NCBI GenBank assembly: GCA_020137815.1 | Contig: CM035351.1 | Location: 4,237,078-4,301,077 of the forward strand | Length of the DNA stretch: 64,000 bases | Direction: 5' to 3' | Origin: Hormiphora californensis | Lineage: Eukaryota; Ctenophora; Tentaculata; Cydippida; Pleurobrachiidae | In this document: in pieces, positions 46,703-56,100 of the stretch | How the letters are laid out: the number at the start of each line of letters is the position of its first letter | Numbering within the stretch: the first letter of the stretch is position 1 | Translations under genes and position numbers: made by a program | The notes under the pieces: model-generated | What the model saw: the letters and a program-made list of their open reading frames with translations, nothing else | The model's database searches: none | Told to the model about the DNA's origin: nothing

Positions 46703-48025
46703 TTATGAAAAACTAAAAAGTATAAAAAACATAAGAAAATTAAAATACACGGCGGAACTTCCACATTCCACAGTAATGGAAGGGGTCCCGGGTCGGTACT
46801 GTCTGGCGGCGCCAGACCCCAATTTGATTGACAGTGCGCTCAGATGGGTCGCGGCGCCAGACAGGGTCGGTACGAGTTCAATAGAACCGGCTGGGATGGC
46901 GGTTAGGTTGATGTTGCCAATATGGTGGTGGGCCCCGTGGGGGCGGGAATATAAATCGGCAGGGAGGTAGTCTTGGTGGTCGCTGTAGAATTCTGGAATG
47001 GATGCAGATGGGTGATCAAATTTATAACCACATGTTCATGTTATGGCACTATCAGTTCAAAATGTTAACCCCAATTATGTCATTGTCAAATCACAAGTTA
47101 ACCCCAATGTGAAGTCTCACCTGGGTGGTGGCGGTGGCGGAGCTGCTGCATACATGTACATGGAATATATGTTGTGAGGATCCTTGGTAGTTAGTTCAGC
47201 AACCACCCTAACTGGGGCTCTCTGTCTTCGGGCTCGTCGGAATATCATCCTTATCCCAGTGCTATCAATAATACTACCCTGTACAGGGGGGTCAGGCTAC
47301 CATGAACACTGGAAATATTCGGGATATTGTGAGTATTTCAGTTTAGGCTAAAAACTGAAAACTGAACTATTCTCACCCTGTCCAGAAGGTCAGCTACTTG
47401 TTTCCTCCCGTAGTCATTGTGTGGAAAGTCCACAAACCCATAGCCGTGAGAGAATCCCTGGTCATTCCGCACTATCCGTATATCAACTGGGCCGGGGAGA
47501 GATAGGAGGATAGATATTGTTTGTAGGAACTGGAAAGTGGGAAATTCCCACTGGGTGGGAGTGAATGGGAGTTAGTTTGGCAATCATGGTAGTGAGGTGG
47601 TATAGGGATGATTTGATAGGGCTGTCAACAGTATAATCACCACGAGTGAGAAGACTACATTTTGACACTGATTATTTGGCAGTCTAAAACCCGGTGTATC
47701 CGGCCGCTCTAAAATGACCCTGGTTTATCTAGTTCTATACCCCTGCTCCCTCCCAAAACGTGCCCTCCCCTCCAATCCGGAGCCCCGGTGTAGTCTGTAG
47801 AACCTCTCCCCCTGACCGGTGTGTAGCGCTATCCCCACTTGCACCGTGCCCCCCCCCCCCCCTAATGTGTAGCGGTGTCTGTGCAGACCCCCCCCCCTAG
47901 GAACCCCCTGCCCCAGTATTGATACCAGGAGTGTAGCGGTGTCTATGTAGAAACTCCACCACGTCCTCCTCAGTGGTACTGTGCTTCAGATTCCCCACAA
48001 ACGTCCTGAACTCGTACTGATCCAT
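46703..48025 (-). CDS. Single-RRM DAZ/Boule-like protein 1
   Basis: Four exons: 48025-47926, 47486-47377, 47278-47121 and 46982-46703, giving 215 residues with matching phases. The RRM has RNP2 (RTFVGNL), the linker motif TTEEDVVEFLHRHRYTP and RNP1 (HGYGFVDF). A basic post-RRM segment (RMIFRRARRQRAPVRVV) and a Tyr/Pro-rich region (YMYAAAPPPPPP) follow, the layout of DAZ/Boule germline RNA-binding proteins. The last coding exon contains a 66-bp mini-MITE with its 8-bp duplication. Reading through it extends the C terminus into Ser/Phe-rich residues. It is the first of three tandem paralogues in the same orientation. Confidence 0.78.
46799..46864. mobile_element. 66-bp mini-MITE inside a coding exon
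   Basis: Ends are CTGTCTGGCGGCGCCAGAC and the inverse GGCGCCAGACAG. The exact 8-bp duplication GGTCGGTA occurs at 46791-46798 and 46865-46872. It sits in the last exon of RRM gene 1 and is open in the reading frame used. Confidence 0.88.
47121..47930 (-). repeat. Degenerate donor-region repeats in RRM gene 1 intron 1
   Basis: The exon 1 end (ACCGCTACACTCCTGGTATC on the gene strand, about 47922-47940) has two imperfect downstream echoes near 47870 and 47825: CACCGCTACACATTAGGGG and TAGCGCTACACACCGG. C-runs of 9-12 separate them. This is a decayed version of the donor arrays seen elsewhere. The span given covers exons 2-3 as well; the repeats themselves lie at 47815-47940. Confidence 0.5.
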
Positions 48026-48505
48026 AACCCGGTACATACAGCTGCTATAATTGAGGGAGGCATGGGATAGCAAAAGCTGAGAGCAATTGACTCAGGGGTG
48101 CTTTGGCAGGGTGTGCTCAAGTGATGGGGGAGCAGCAGTGAGATAGAGGCTTCACACAAGGGAAGAAGTAATAAAACTCTCGGATAAAGGCTTTTAGAAA
48201 TTAAAATTGAAGCTGAAAATCTGATACAGACAGCTTTTTGTTGATTTGATGAAATAACTACGTCTATCGGTTACAATTATTAGGCTGTCACAAACTCACT
48301 ATAAATGAATAAAAAACTGTCAGTAAAAAACCTGCACCTAAAAATGATAACACACTCACTATAAATGAATTAAAAATCCTGTCAGTAAAAAAGGCACCTA
48401 AAATGAGCTTTGAATCTCTTCAGTAGTACTGCAATGTCAGTTCATAATTAATCCATATAGCCAATATACTACTAGCCCTAATATATAATGATAGTCCAAT
48501 ATCGC
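48026..48505. other. Spacer between RRM genes 1 and 2
   Basis: AT-rich. A direct repeat of about 55 bp (CACTCACTATAAATGAATAA then CTGTCAGTAAAAAA) occurs at about 48292 and 48353. The promoter of gene 1 and 3' UTR of gene 2 should lie here. Nothing else is recognisable. Confidence 0.45.
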
Positions 48506-50545
48506 TCACTGTTGTGCCCAATAAGGGTCACTACCGGCAGGAGGGGTATAATACCCAACAGGGACAGGTATCATCATGACGGGGCCGCTCATTGGGTTGC
48601 TAAGACCACCACACATGGACTGGGAAGGAGGACCGTAGCACTGGGCGGGGTACTGGGGGTTACTCATCATCATGGCGGGGTGATGATACAACTGAGGGGG
48701 TGGAGGGTGGAAGGGTTGCTGCTGTAGTTGGGCTGGTGGGGGTGGGGGAGGACAGGAGAACAGGAAACTTGAGGGATAACCGGCATAGCTCCAGGGTACC
48801 TGATAGGGGGAGGGGGTGTTAGAAATGGGATGATTTGGGTGAGGAGGGGGAGGGGTCTTAGTGAAATGAGGGTAACGAGAAATGCTAGCTGGGACTAACA
48901 CCGACCCTGAATATCCTTGTCATAAGTACACTGTACACCGCGGCCTCACGGAAGAGGAGGGTCTCATGAGACAAGAATATCCCTAATCTCTATAACATAC
49001 CTCTTTGAAGGGTCTCTCCACTTGTTCACAGTGCCCATACAGCTGGCCTGGAACTGGAGTAGGCTGGCCAGGTAAATGGCGGAGTGGGGAGGTATGTTGG
49101 TGGTGGCGGAGGGGAGGAGGTTGCTGTTCCGGATATATCGGTGGCGGGTTGCTAGGATGTTGTTGGTGGTTGTCATGGTGACCAGAGAACTGTTTGTGGT
49201 TGTCATGGTGACCAGAGAATGGTGATGAAGTCATCTGGGGAGAAGGGTGCTGCTCCTCATCATAGTGGTCAGGGTATGAATCCAGGACATCTGCTGTTGA
49301 CATAACCCGTTCAGTTCCGACAATAAACAACTGGAGGGAGGGGTGTGTCAAAACAAACAAAGAAACAAAGAAACAAAGAAACAAAGAAACAAAGAAACAA
49401 ACAAACAAACAAAGAAACAAACAAACAAAGAAACAAACTAACAAACAAACAAACAACATACCTCGTCTGATGGTTTCCTACACGCAGGTTTGAAAGTTAG
49501 GAACCCTCGGCAGCTGGACATTCTCCGTCTCCTTATCAGTCTCTCAGCCTCCCTCTCTCCCTCGCTATCACAGGGCATGTCCACGAAACCGAATCCCTTG
49601 CTGGCGCCCCGGTTGGTTCTGATGATCTTGGCGTCAATTGGGTGGTAGCCTCCCTGCCACAGACACCGCAGTATGTCCTCCTCAGTTGTCTAGAGGGAGG
49701 GAGGGAGGGTTAGTGGTGCTAGCTGGGGAGGGTGGGAGGTAGTGGGGCTAGCTGGGGAGGGTGGGGGTTAGTGGGGCTAGCTGGGGAGGGTGGGAGGGTT
49801 AGTGGGTGTTAATGGGGTGTTAGTGGGGCTAGCTGGGGAGGGTGGGGGTTAGTGGGGCTAGCTGGAGAGGTTGGGTGTTAGTGGGGCTAGCTGGGGAGGG
49901 TGGGGGTTAGTGGGGCTAGCTGGGGAGGGAGGGAGGGTTAGTGGGAGGTAGTGGGGCTAGCTGGAGAGGTTGGGGGTTAGTGGGGCTAGCTGGGGAGGGT
50001 GGGTGTTAGTGGGGCTAGCTGGGGAGGGTGGGTGTTAGTGGGGCTAGCTGGGGAGGGTGGGTGTTAGTGGGGCTAGCTGGGGAGGGTGGGTGTTAGTGGG
50101 GCTAGCTGGGGAGGGTGGGTGTTAGTGTGTTAATGGGGGGGTTAGTGAGGCTAGCTGGGGAGGGTGGGTGTTAGTGGGGCTAGCTGGGGAGGGTGGGTGT
50201 TAGTGGGGCTAGCTGGGGAGGGTGGGTGTTAGTGTGTTAATGGGGGTTTAGTGGGGCTAGCTGGGGAGGGAGGGAGGGTTAGTGGGGCTAGCTGGGGAGG
50301 GAAAGAGGGAGAGAGGGTTAGCAGGGAGGGTTAGCTGGCTGCTGGAGGCTCAAAGGGTGGTTGGGGGAGGAAGTAGGGACAGCGGGGTAGTATGAGAGAA
50401 AGGTGGTTGGAAACTGAGGTGACTATAGGGGATAACTTACATCGGGGAGAAGATTTCCAACGAAGACTCGATCCTTGTAGCGGATACCTCTGCGGCACAG
50501 CTCATCAGTACCAGGGGGAATCAGGGGACGAGGCAGGAAGGAAGT
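48506..50545 (-). CDS. Single-RRM DAZ/Boule-like protein 2 (5' end not found)
   Basis: Exons 50545-50441, 49689-49462, 49330-49001 and 48799-48506, all phase 0. The RRM has RNP2 (RVFVGNLLPD), TTEEDILRCLWQGGYHP and RNP1 (SKGFGFVDM), then a basic stretch (AERLIRRRRMSSC). A His/Gln/Pro-rich region contains a duplicated SGHHDNHKQF/SGHHDNHQQH. The C terminus is Tyr/Pro-rich, ending VGYYTPPAGSDPYWAQQ. The first exon shown has an acceptor-like start and no Met, so an upstream exon is missing; I found no convincing ATG exon before gene 3. Two introns are expanded by minisatellites. The family role (germline translational control) is inferred from the RRM and low-complexity C terminus. Confidence 0.78.
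49345..49458. repeat. (AAAC/AAAG)n microsatellite
   Basis: Mixed AAAC and AAAG tetranucleotides fill most of the 131-bp intron between exons 2 and 3 of RRM gene 2, leaving little room for other intron signals. Confidence 0.9.
49697..50310 (-). repeat. Acceptor-like minisatellite, RRM gene 2 intron 1
   Basis: About 20 units of 26-30 bp. On the gene strand each reads approximately CCCCACTAACACCCACCCTC followed by CCCAGCTAG. Every unit therefore carries CTAAC (branch-point-like), a pyrimidine tract and AG. The array abuts the true acceptor CCCTCCCTCCCTCTAG at 49690. Confidence 0.88.
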
Positions 50546-51058
50546 CTGTTGATGTCATAATACTAGATCTGCTAAATAGAGAGGGTGTGTTAGAGAGGGT
50601 GTGTTAGAGAGGGTGTGTTAGAGAGGGTGTGTTAGAGAGGGTGTGTTAGAGAGGGTGTGTTAGAGAGGGTGTGTTAGAGAGGGTGTGTTAGAGAGGGTGT
50701 GTTAGAGAGGGTGTGTTAGAGAGGGTGTGTTACAGTCGGGCGGGGGGGGGGGCGTACACAATCTATTGATACACGATAATCTGGATAAAACTGGTAAAAC
50801 AGATTTACAAATTACCTCGAAATACCTGAGACTCTAAAATCTAAAAACACAGAATGACTCTCTCCCTCGCTCAATTAAAGTTCGATCTGATAGTCTCTCA
50901 ATAGAGAGTCTCTATAATAATAGTATGTCTCTCAATAGAGAGTCTCTATAATAATAGTCATGTCTCTCAATAGAGAGTCTCTATAATTATTAATTATAGT
51001 ATGTCTCTCAATAGAGTCTCTATAATAGTATGCCTCTCTCTCTCTCTCTCTCAATCAC
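50546..51058. repeat. Spacer with two tandem arrays between RRM genes 2 and 3
   Basis: At 50577-50732 there are about eleven perfect copies of the 14-mer GAGAGGGTGTGTTA (gene strand TAACACACCCTCTC). At 50893-51020 there are four copies of GTCTCTCAATAGAGAGTCTC separated by TATAATAATAGTAT; each is a strong hairpin. The missing first exon and promoter of RRM gene 2 should be here. Confidence 0.75.
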
Positions 51059-52647
51059 TCAATACTGAAGGAAGATACTGGAGGGGACGTTACGGTCTGG
51101 TACCACGCTGGGTATGTAATGGTAGAACGTGGCGGGCACTATCGGACCAGAGATCATGTACACTGAAGGTGGGGTTGTCATGGGAACAGCTGGGGTTGTC
51201 ATGGGAACAGCTGGGGTTGTCATGGGACTGGGAACAGGTGAAGACGACCTGATAGGGGGTCCAGGGAAGCAGCAGGGCCCATTACACGTGGGTTCAGGGC
51301 TAACAGGGGGACTATCATGGAGTGGAGTCTGAGAGGACGGTAGGTCATCCAGAGCAGCAGATCGGTGGTAGGTTCGCCGTGTCTTGTTCTGAGCAGCAGC
51401 TGCAAACCGAGGAGGAGGTGCCGAGATGTTCCTGAGAAGGGAGAGAGTGGGTGTTAGAAGGGAGAGAGGGGGTGTTAGAAGGGAGAGTGGGGTGTTAGAT
51501 AAGGGAAGGAGGGGTTTTAGAAGAGAGAGTGGGGTGTTAGATAATTACAGGTTAGGAGGGATTAGGGAGGGAGGGGTTAGGGGAGATAAGCATTTTGGTA
51601 GAGAGGGGACTCTGAGGGGTGTTGAATATTTATAGGTAATGGTGGGAAATGGGAGCACTGTTGAATTAGGGGACAGAGGTGTGAGAACATAGCGACAAGG
51701 AATCCCATGAAACTAACTGGGAAATTAGGGCACTCCCACCTTTTCCGATGTCCTTTTCGAAGTGACGCCACTCGGAACATGATGGTATAATCTCTGAACT
51801 TGAATGTACCCTGTATGGGGAAGTGTTAGAAAAACAAACAAACAAACAAACAAACAAACAAACAAACAAACAAACAAACAAACAAACAAACAAACAAACA
51901 AACAAACAAACAAACAAACAAACAAACAAACAAACAAACAAACAAACAAACAAACAAACAAACAAACAAACAAACAAACAAACAAACAAACAACATCTAA
52001 CACACAGATGTAGACAAACAAACTGTACAGTGTACCTGTACAAAGTAAACAAAGTAAACAAACATTGTTTGTCAAACAAACAGACTGTACCTGTTTGATG
52101 ATATCCCTTAGTTCAGACATCCCCTGTTCTGATGAGTCCATTGTCACGAATCCATACCCCTTAGAACGTCCCCTCACATCACGTATCAACTTCACGGAAA
52201 CTGGTAGAGGGAAGAGAGAGAGGTGTTAGCGGGTTAGATGTCTCCCATCCCCAACCATCTGCATCTGTCTCCCATCCCCGTATACTATGTAACTAACGGC
52301 TTCACTATGTAACCCCCTGTCTAAATTAGCACATGTCAGTGACATGATGTAATCCCCCAAACGAAAAACCCTCTCACATGTAAATTACAACCCACACTGT
52401 CTAGTGTCTACTATCTAGATCAGTACACGTCCCTCCTCTACATAATACACATATCACCCCCTCTACATTGTCTATAACAGTACATATCCCCCCTCTCCAT
52501 AATACACATGTCACACCCCCTCTACATTGTCTAAAGCACACACCATGTACCTGGGTGGTAGTATTGGTTGCGGAGAAAGTCCAGGAGATCCTCCTCTGTA
52601 ACATGGGTTAGTAGGTTACCAACAAAGATCTGGTTATCAAGAGACAT
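51059..52647 (-). CDS. Single-RRM DAZ/Boule-like protein 3
   Basis: Four exons: 52647-52551, 52200-52091, 51810-51740 and 51431-51059, phases matching, 216 residues. Starts MSLDNQIFVGNLLTHVTEED with RNP2 IFVGNL. RNP1 is SKGYGFVTM, then DYTIMFRVASLRKGHRKR, the basic end of the RRM. The C terminus is Ala/Pro/Thr-rich with a triple VPMTTPA repeat, and ends FYHYIPSVVPDRNVPSSIF. Of the three paralogues this is closest in length and layout to Boule, whose RRM has the similar SKGYGFVTF. Two introns contain simple repeats, including a 160-bp (AAAC)n. Confidence 0.85.
51432..51560 (-). repeat. Acceptor-like minisatellite, RRM gene 3 intron 3
   Basis: About six units near CCTTCTAACACCCCACTCTC on the gene strand, immediately upstream of the acceptor CCCTTCTCAG|GAACATC. 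Each unit again contains CTAAC and a pyrimidine tract. Confidence 0.7.
51834..51992. repeat. (AAAC)n microsatellite, about 40 repeats
   Basis: An uninterrupted AAAC tetranucleotide tract of about 160 bp lies in RRM gene 3 intron 2. It generates Lys/Thr/Asn/Gln and Phe/Val/Cys/Leu false open frames. Confidence 0.95.
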
Positions 52648-53113
52648 ACTGGGGGCTGCTATAATAATGAGAGGGTGGGATTAGATCGGGATAAAGATGG
52701 GGGCAACAGGGGGTAGAGGGTGGGTTAGATGGGGTGGGGTTAGATCGGGACAACAAGGGGCAGAGGGTGGGGTTAGATCGGGATAAAGATGGGGCCAACA
52801 GGGGTATAGGGTGGGGACAACTGGGCCGGGTAGATGCGGCGGGAAGGGTGCTAGATAGCGAGGGATGGATTAAAACAAGAAGTTCTTGAGAACTGATTAG
52901 AATTAGTTACACTGTAACAAATGTTTGGTTATTAAAAACAATGTTTTAACGAATAAAAAACCTCACTCCGGGAGGCTAAAAATGATTATAAATCCCTTTG
53001 AACATAAACAACAATGTCTCTGATACTGTCTCTAACAAGTGGCGTGGAGCAGATTCGGTGGTGCAAAGTATACCAGAAAAGTTGGGCAAGAAGATGAGCT
53101 TCCTAGGGAGAAT
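52648..53113. other. Spacer between RRM gene 3 and the Cys-rich gene
   Basis: Promoter side of RRM gene 3. It includes degenerate repeats of GGGGTTAGATCGGGATAAAG at about 52675-52820 and AT-rich sequence to 53030. No gene seen. Confidence 0.45.
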
Positions 53114-56100
53114 TCAGTTGGATCTTTGCCAGCCCGACAAGGTCCAGAATGGAGTGGGGGCGTTCTCAGGATAGGTTGCAGTGGGAAGAGAGGAGGGACT
53201 GGGGTTGAATCGGTGAGATTCAGGGAAAGAGGAAAGTTCAGATTTAACCTAATGGGAGAGTGGTGATTAAAAAAGAGAATCAATCGGGATCAGTAGGGTT
53301 CAAACTTGTTGATGAGCAAGAGATGGAACCCTTACGGCTTACTCAATAAGTACAAACAGGGACAACAAAGACTCGAGATTCGGGACGATGGAAATCTGAC
53401 AGACAAACAAGTTACTAACCTCTTTACTAGGTTTCATGGTGGTGGAGGCTGGGAAGGGGTTGCACGTGGATGTCTGCTCTGTCCTGGGCCTCTTTGTAGA
53501 CTGTCCGCTCAGATCTTGATCCTGCGTGGGAGAGAGAGAGAGGTGTGAGAGATAAAATACATAATCATACTGCTATAATAGGAGACGATCTAATAGTCAC
53601 TGCGCTGGCAAGCGCAAAGGTGGCCCCATCCCCTCCCCCCTAAAACTTTTCCCGAAAAAGTGGGCCCGCTTGCCAACAGCGTAGATATAACAATTTTCAA
53701 GTTTTAGCCCATTTTGGCACTTTTCGACCCCTCCTAACTCCGGAACCAGATGAGCTAGGAGGCTGAAATTTGGTACTAAGAAGCTTCACATAGACCTCTA
53801 CTGACGGTAAAAATTTCAAGTAGCTAGCTCATTCCGGTCGCAAGTTATGACACCACCCCCAAAACAGAAAATTCAGTGTGGCGATAGGTATATAGATATA
53901 TATATAGATAGATATAGACGCTTCACTGTGTAACACTTGTAGCCCGAACCATACTAGCTAGAGACTTGAACCAAGTTTTATCCATTAGGAAATCGTTCGG
54001 GGCATGCATTAGTTAAGGTTTCAAGTGAAAATGTCCACTATGACGGGCGTAATGACGTCACAAAGTGACGTCATTGAAAAATCTCAGACCAAATATTTTC
54101 AAACGCCTCTAGCACCCTCAAGACATTTTCCAATTCCTGATTTGACGCAAAATCGTTAGTGGGAAATTGTCTGAACTTTCAGATACTATATTGCAAATTT
54201 TTCTAACTTGTCATTTTCAGACCTTAAAACGCGTCGGAACTCAAAAATTTGATGTGAAAATCCACAGAAAAACTCACATTTCGTGCAATAACTTCAGTTC
54301 TTAACTACCATGGCCTTTAAAACTTTTCACACGTTTAGTGCTTCATTGGTCTGTCATAATTTTTTTACGTCGTCGTGACGTCACGTGTGACGTCACGACG
54401 TCAAAACGACGTCGAATTTTGAAAATTTCGTCAAATCAGTTTCCTACAACCCAGGTACATTTGAATTACATTTGAACACTTTAGTTGACAAATAGCTTAG
54501 TTGTTTGAGGTCATAAATGACCTCAAACGACCAAAAAAGATTACAAATTTAGAGCAAAAACTAATTGAAATTAGTTCGCCAGAAAGGTGGCCCATTTTGA
54601 ACTTACTCCTTCATTTCCGTCACCTTTGAGTTGAAGGCGGAAAAGTTTAAGGATACCTCAATGTCTTTGAAGTCTCAACTCAAAGGTGACGGAAATGAAG
54701 GAGTAAGTTCAAAATGGGCCACCTTTCTGGCGAACTAATTTCAATTAGTTTTTGCTCTAAATTAACTAACTAACAAGTATCAACAAGAATTATTGCATTA
54801 TGTATTCATAATGCGGTGTTTCCCTGCCAAATGGATTTAAAATTGATGAATAAGCTTCAAAACTGAATTTCCTGATGAATTTTGTGCTCAGAGAGCATTT
54901 TTTGGCTGATGCGATGTTGGTTACTAACGTAACTAGGTAAGTTGCTATGGTAACCAAAGGCAGTTGCTATGGTAACCAAAGCAGTTCCTATGGTAACCAG
55001 GACAGTTGCTATGGCAACCAAGTCAGTTGCTTAGGAGACCCCAGTTGGTTACCAAGTGCTTCAACTTTAACCGCATCTCAACTCGAGTCACTAGTGTGAC
55101 AGTAGTTTCATGCTTGGAAGACGTTCTATCACTTCATAGCATGGCTGTAGGGTGCCCAAAGTGATTTCAGGTGATAGTTGGAAGTGCTATCAGCGAGTAA
55201 TTGCGCGCCACAATGTGTGTTAATCATTTCCTTTGTTGAATCACCGAAGCGTGAGATGAAAGTTTTATGAAGGAGCAGACTTGTTGTTAGGCGTTGTCCG
55301 TGACGGACGGACGGACACTTTTAGTTAACTACACAATCTGCTGATTTCTAAACCCTGAATGATCTTTTTAGCACGTGCGTGCTAAAAAGATCATCCCGGG
55401 TGATTGCCTTCGGCAATCACCCGGGCAGGGAAACTAGGCCTAGAATCAAGATAGCTAACTACGTGACTAGAGTCTAGACGCTTACCTCTTGGGCTCGCCG
55501 TCGCTTGCGGGTAGGTGAGTGGGCGAGGAAGCTGGCCATGAAGCAGGTGGAACAGGTGCAGTCACACTTCCCATCGTGCTGACAGGATAGGCAGTCCTCA
55601 GAATCAGGCTTTGGAATCATCTGTGTGGAGAGGGGAGGGTTAGAAACTGTTGGGGCGGTCTAGGTGGTCTAGGAGAGTGGGATTGGTCTAGGATAGTGGG
55701 GTTGGTCTAGGAGACTAGGAGAGTGGGGTTGGTCTAGGAGAGTGGGGCTGGTCTAGGAGAGTGGGGTTGGTCTAGGAGAGTGGGGTTGGTCTAGGAGAGT
55801 GGGGTTGGTCTATGAGAGTGGGGTTGGTCTAGGAGAGTGGGGTTGGTCTAGGAGAGTGGGGTTGGTCTAGGAGAGTGGGGTTGGTCTAGGATAGTGGCCA
55901 GTGGGGTTGGTCTAGGATAGTGGGGTTGGTCTAGGATAGTGGGGTTGGTCTAGGATAGTGGGGTTGGTCTAGGATAGTGGGGTTGGTCTAGGATAGTGGG
56001 GTTGGTCTAGGAGACTAGGAGAGTGGGGTTGGTCTAGGAGAGTGGGGTTGGTCTAGGAGAGTGGGGTTGGTCTAGGTTAGTGGGGTTGGTCTAGGAGAGT

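Noticed and set aside
51725-52195. Long VCLF and NKQT repeat proteins
   Set aside because: They are translations of the (AAAC)n tract in an intron of RRM gene 3; only the 52200-52091 part is exon.
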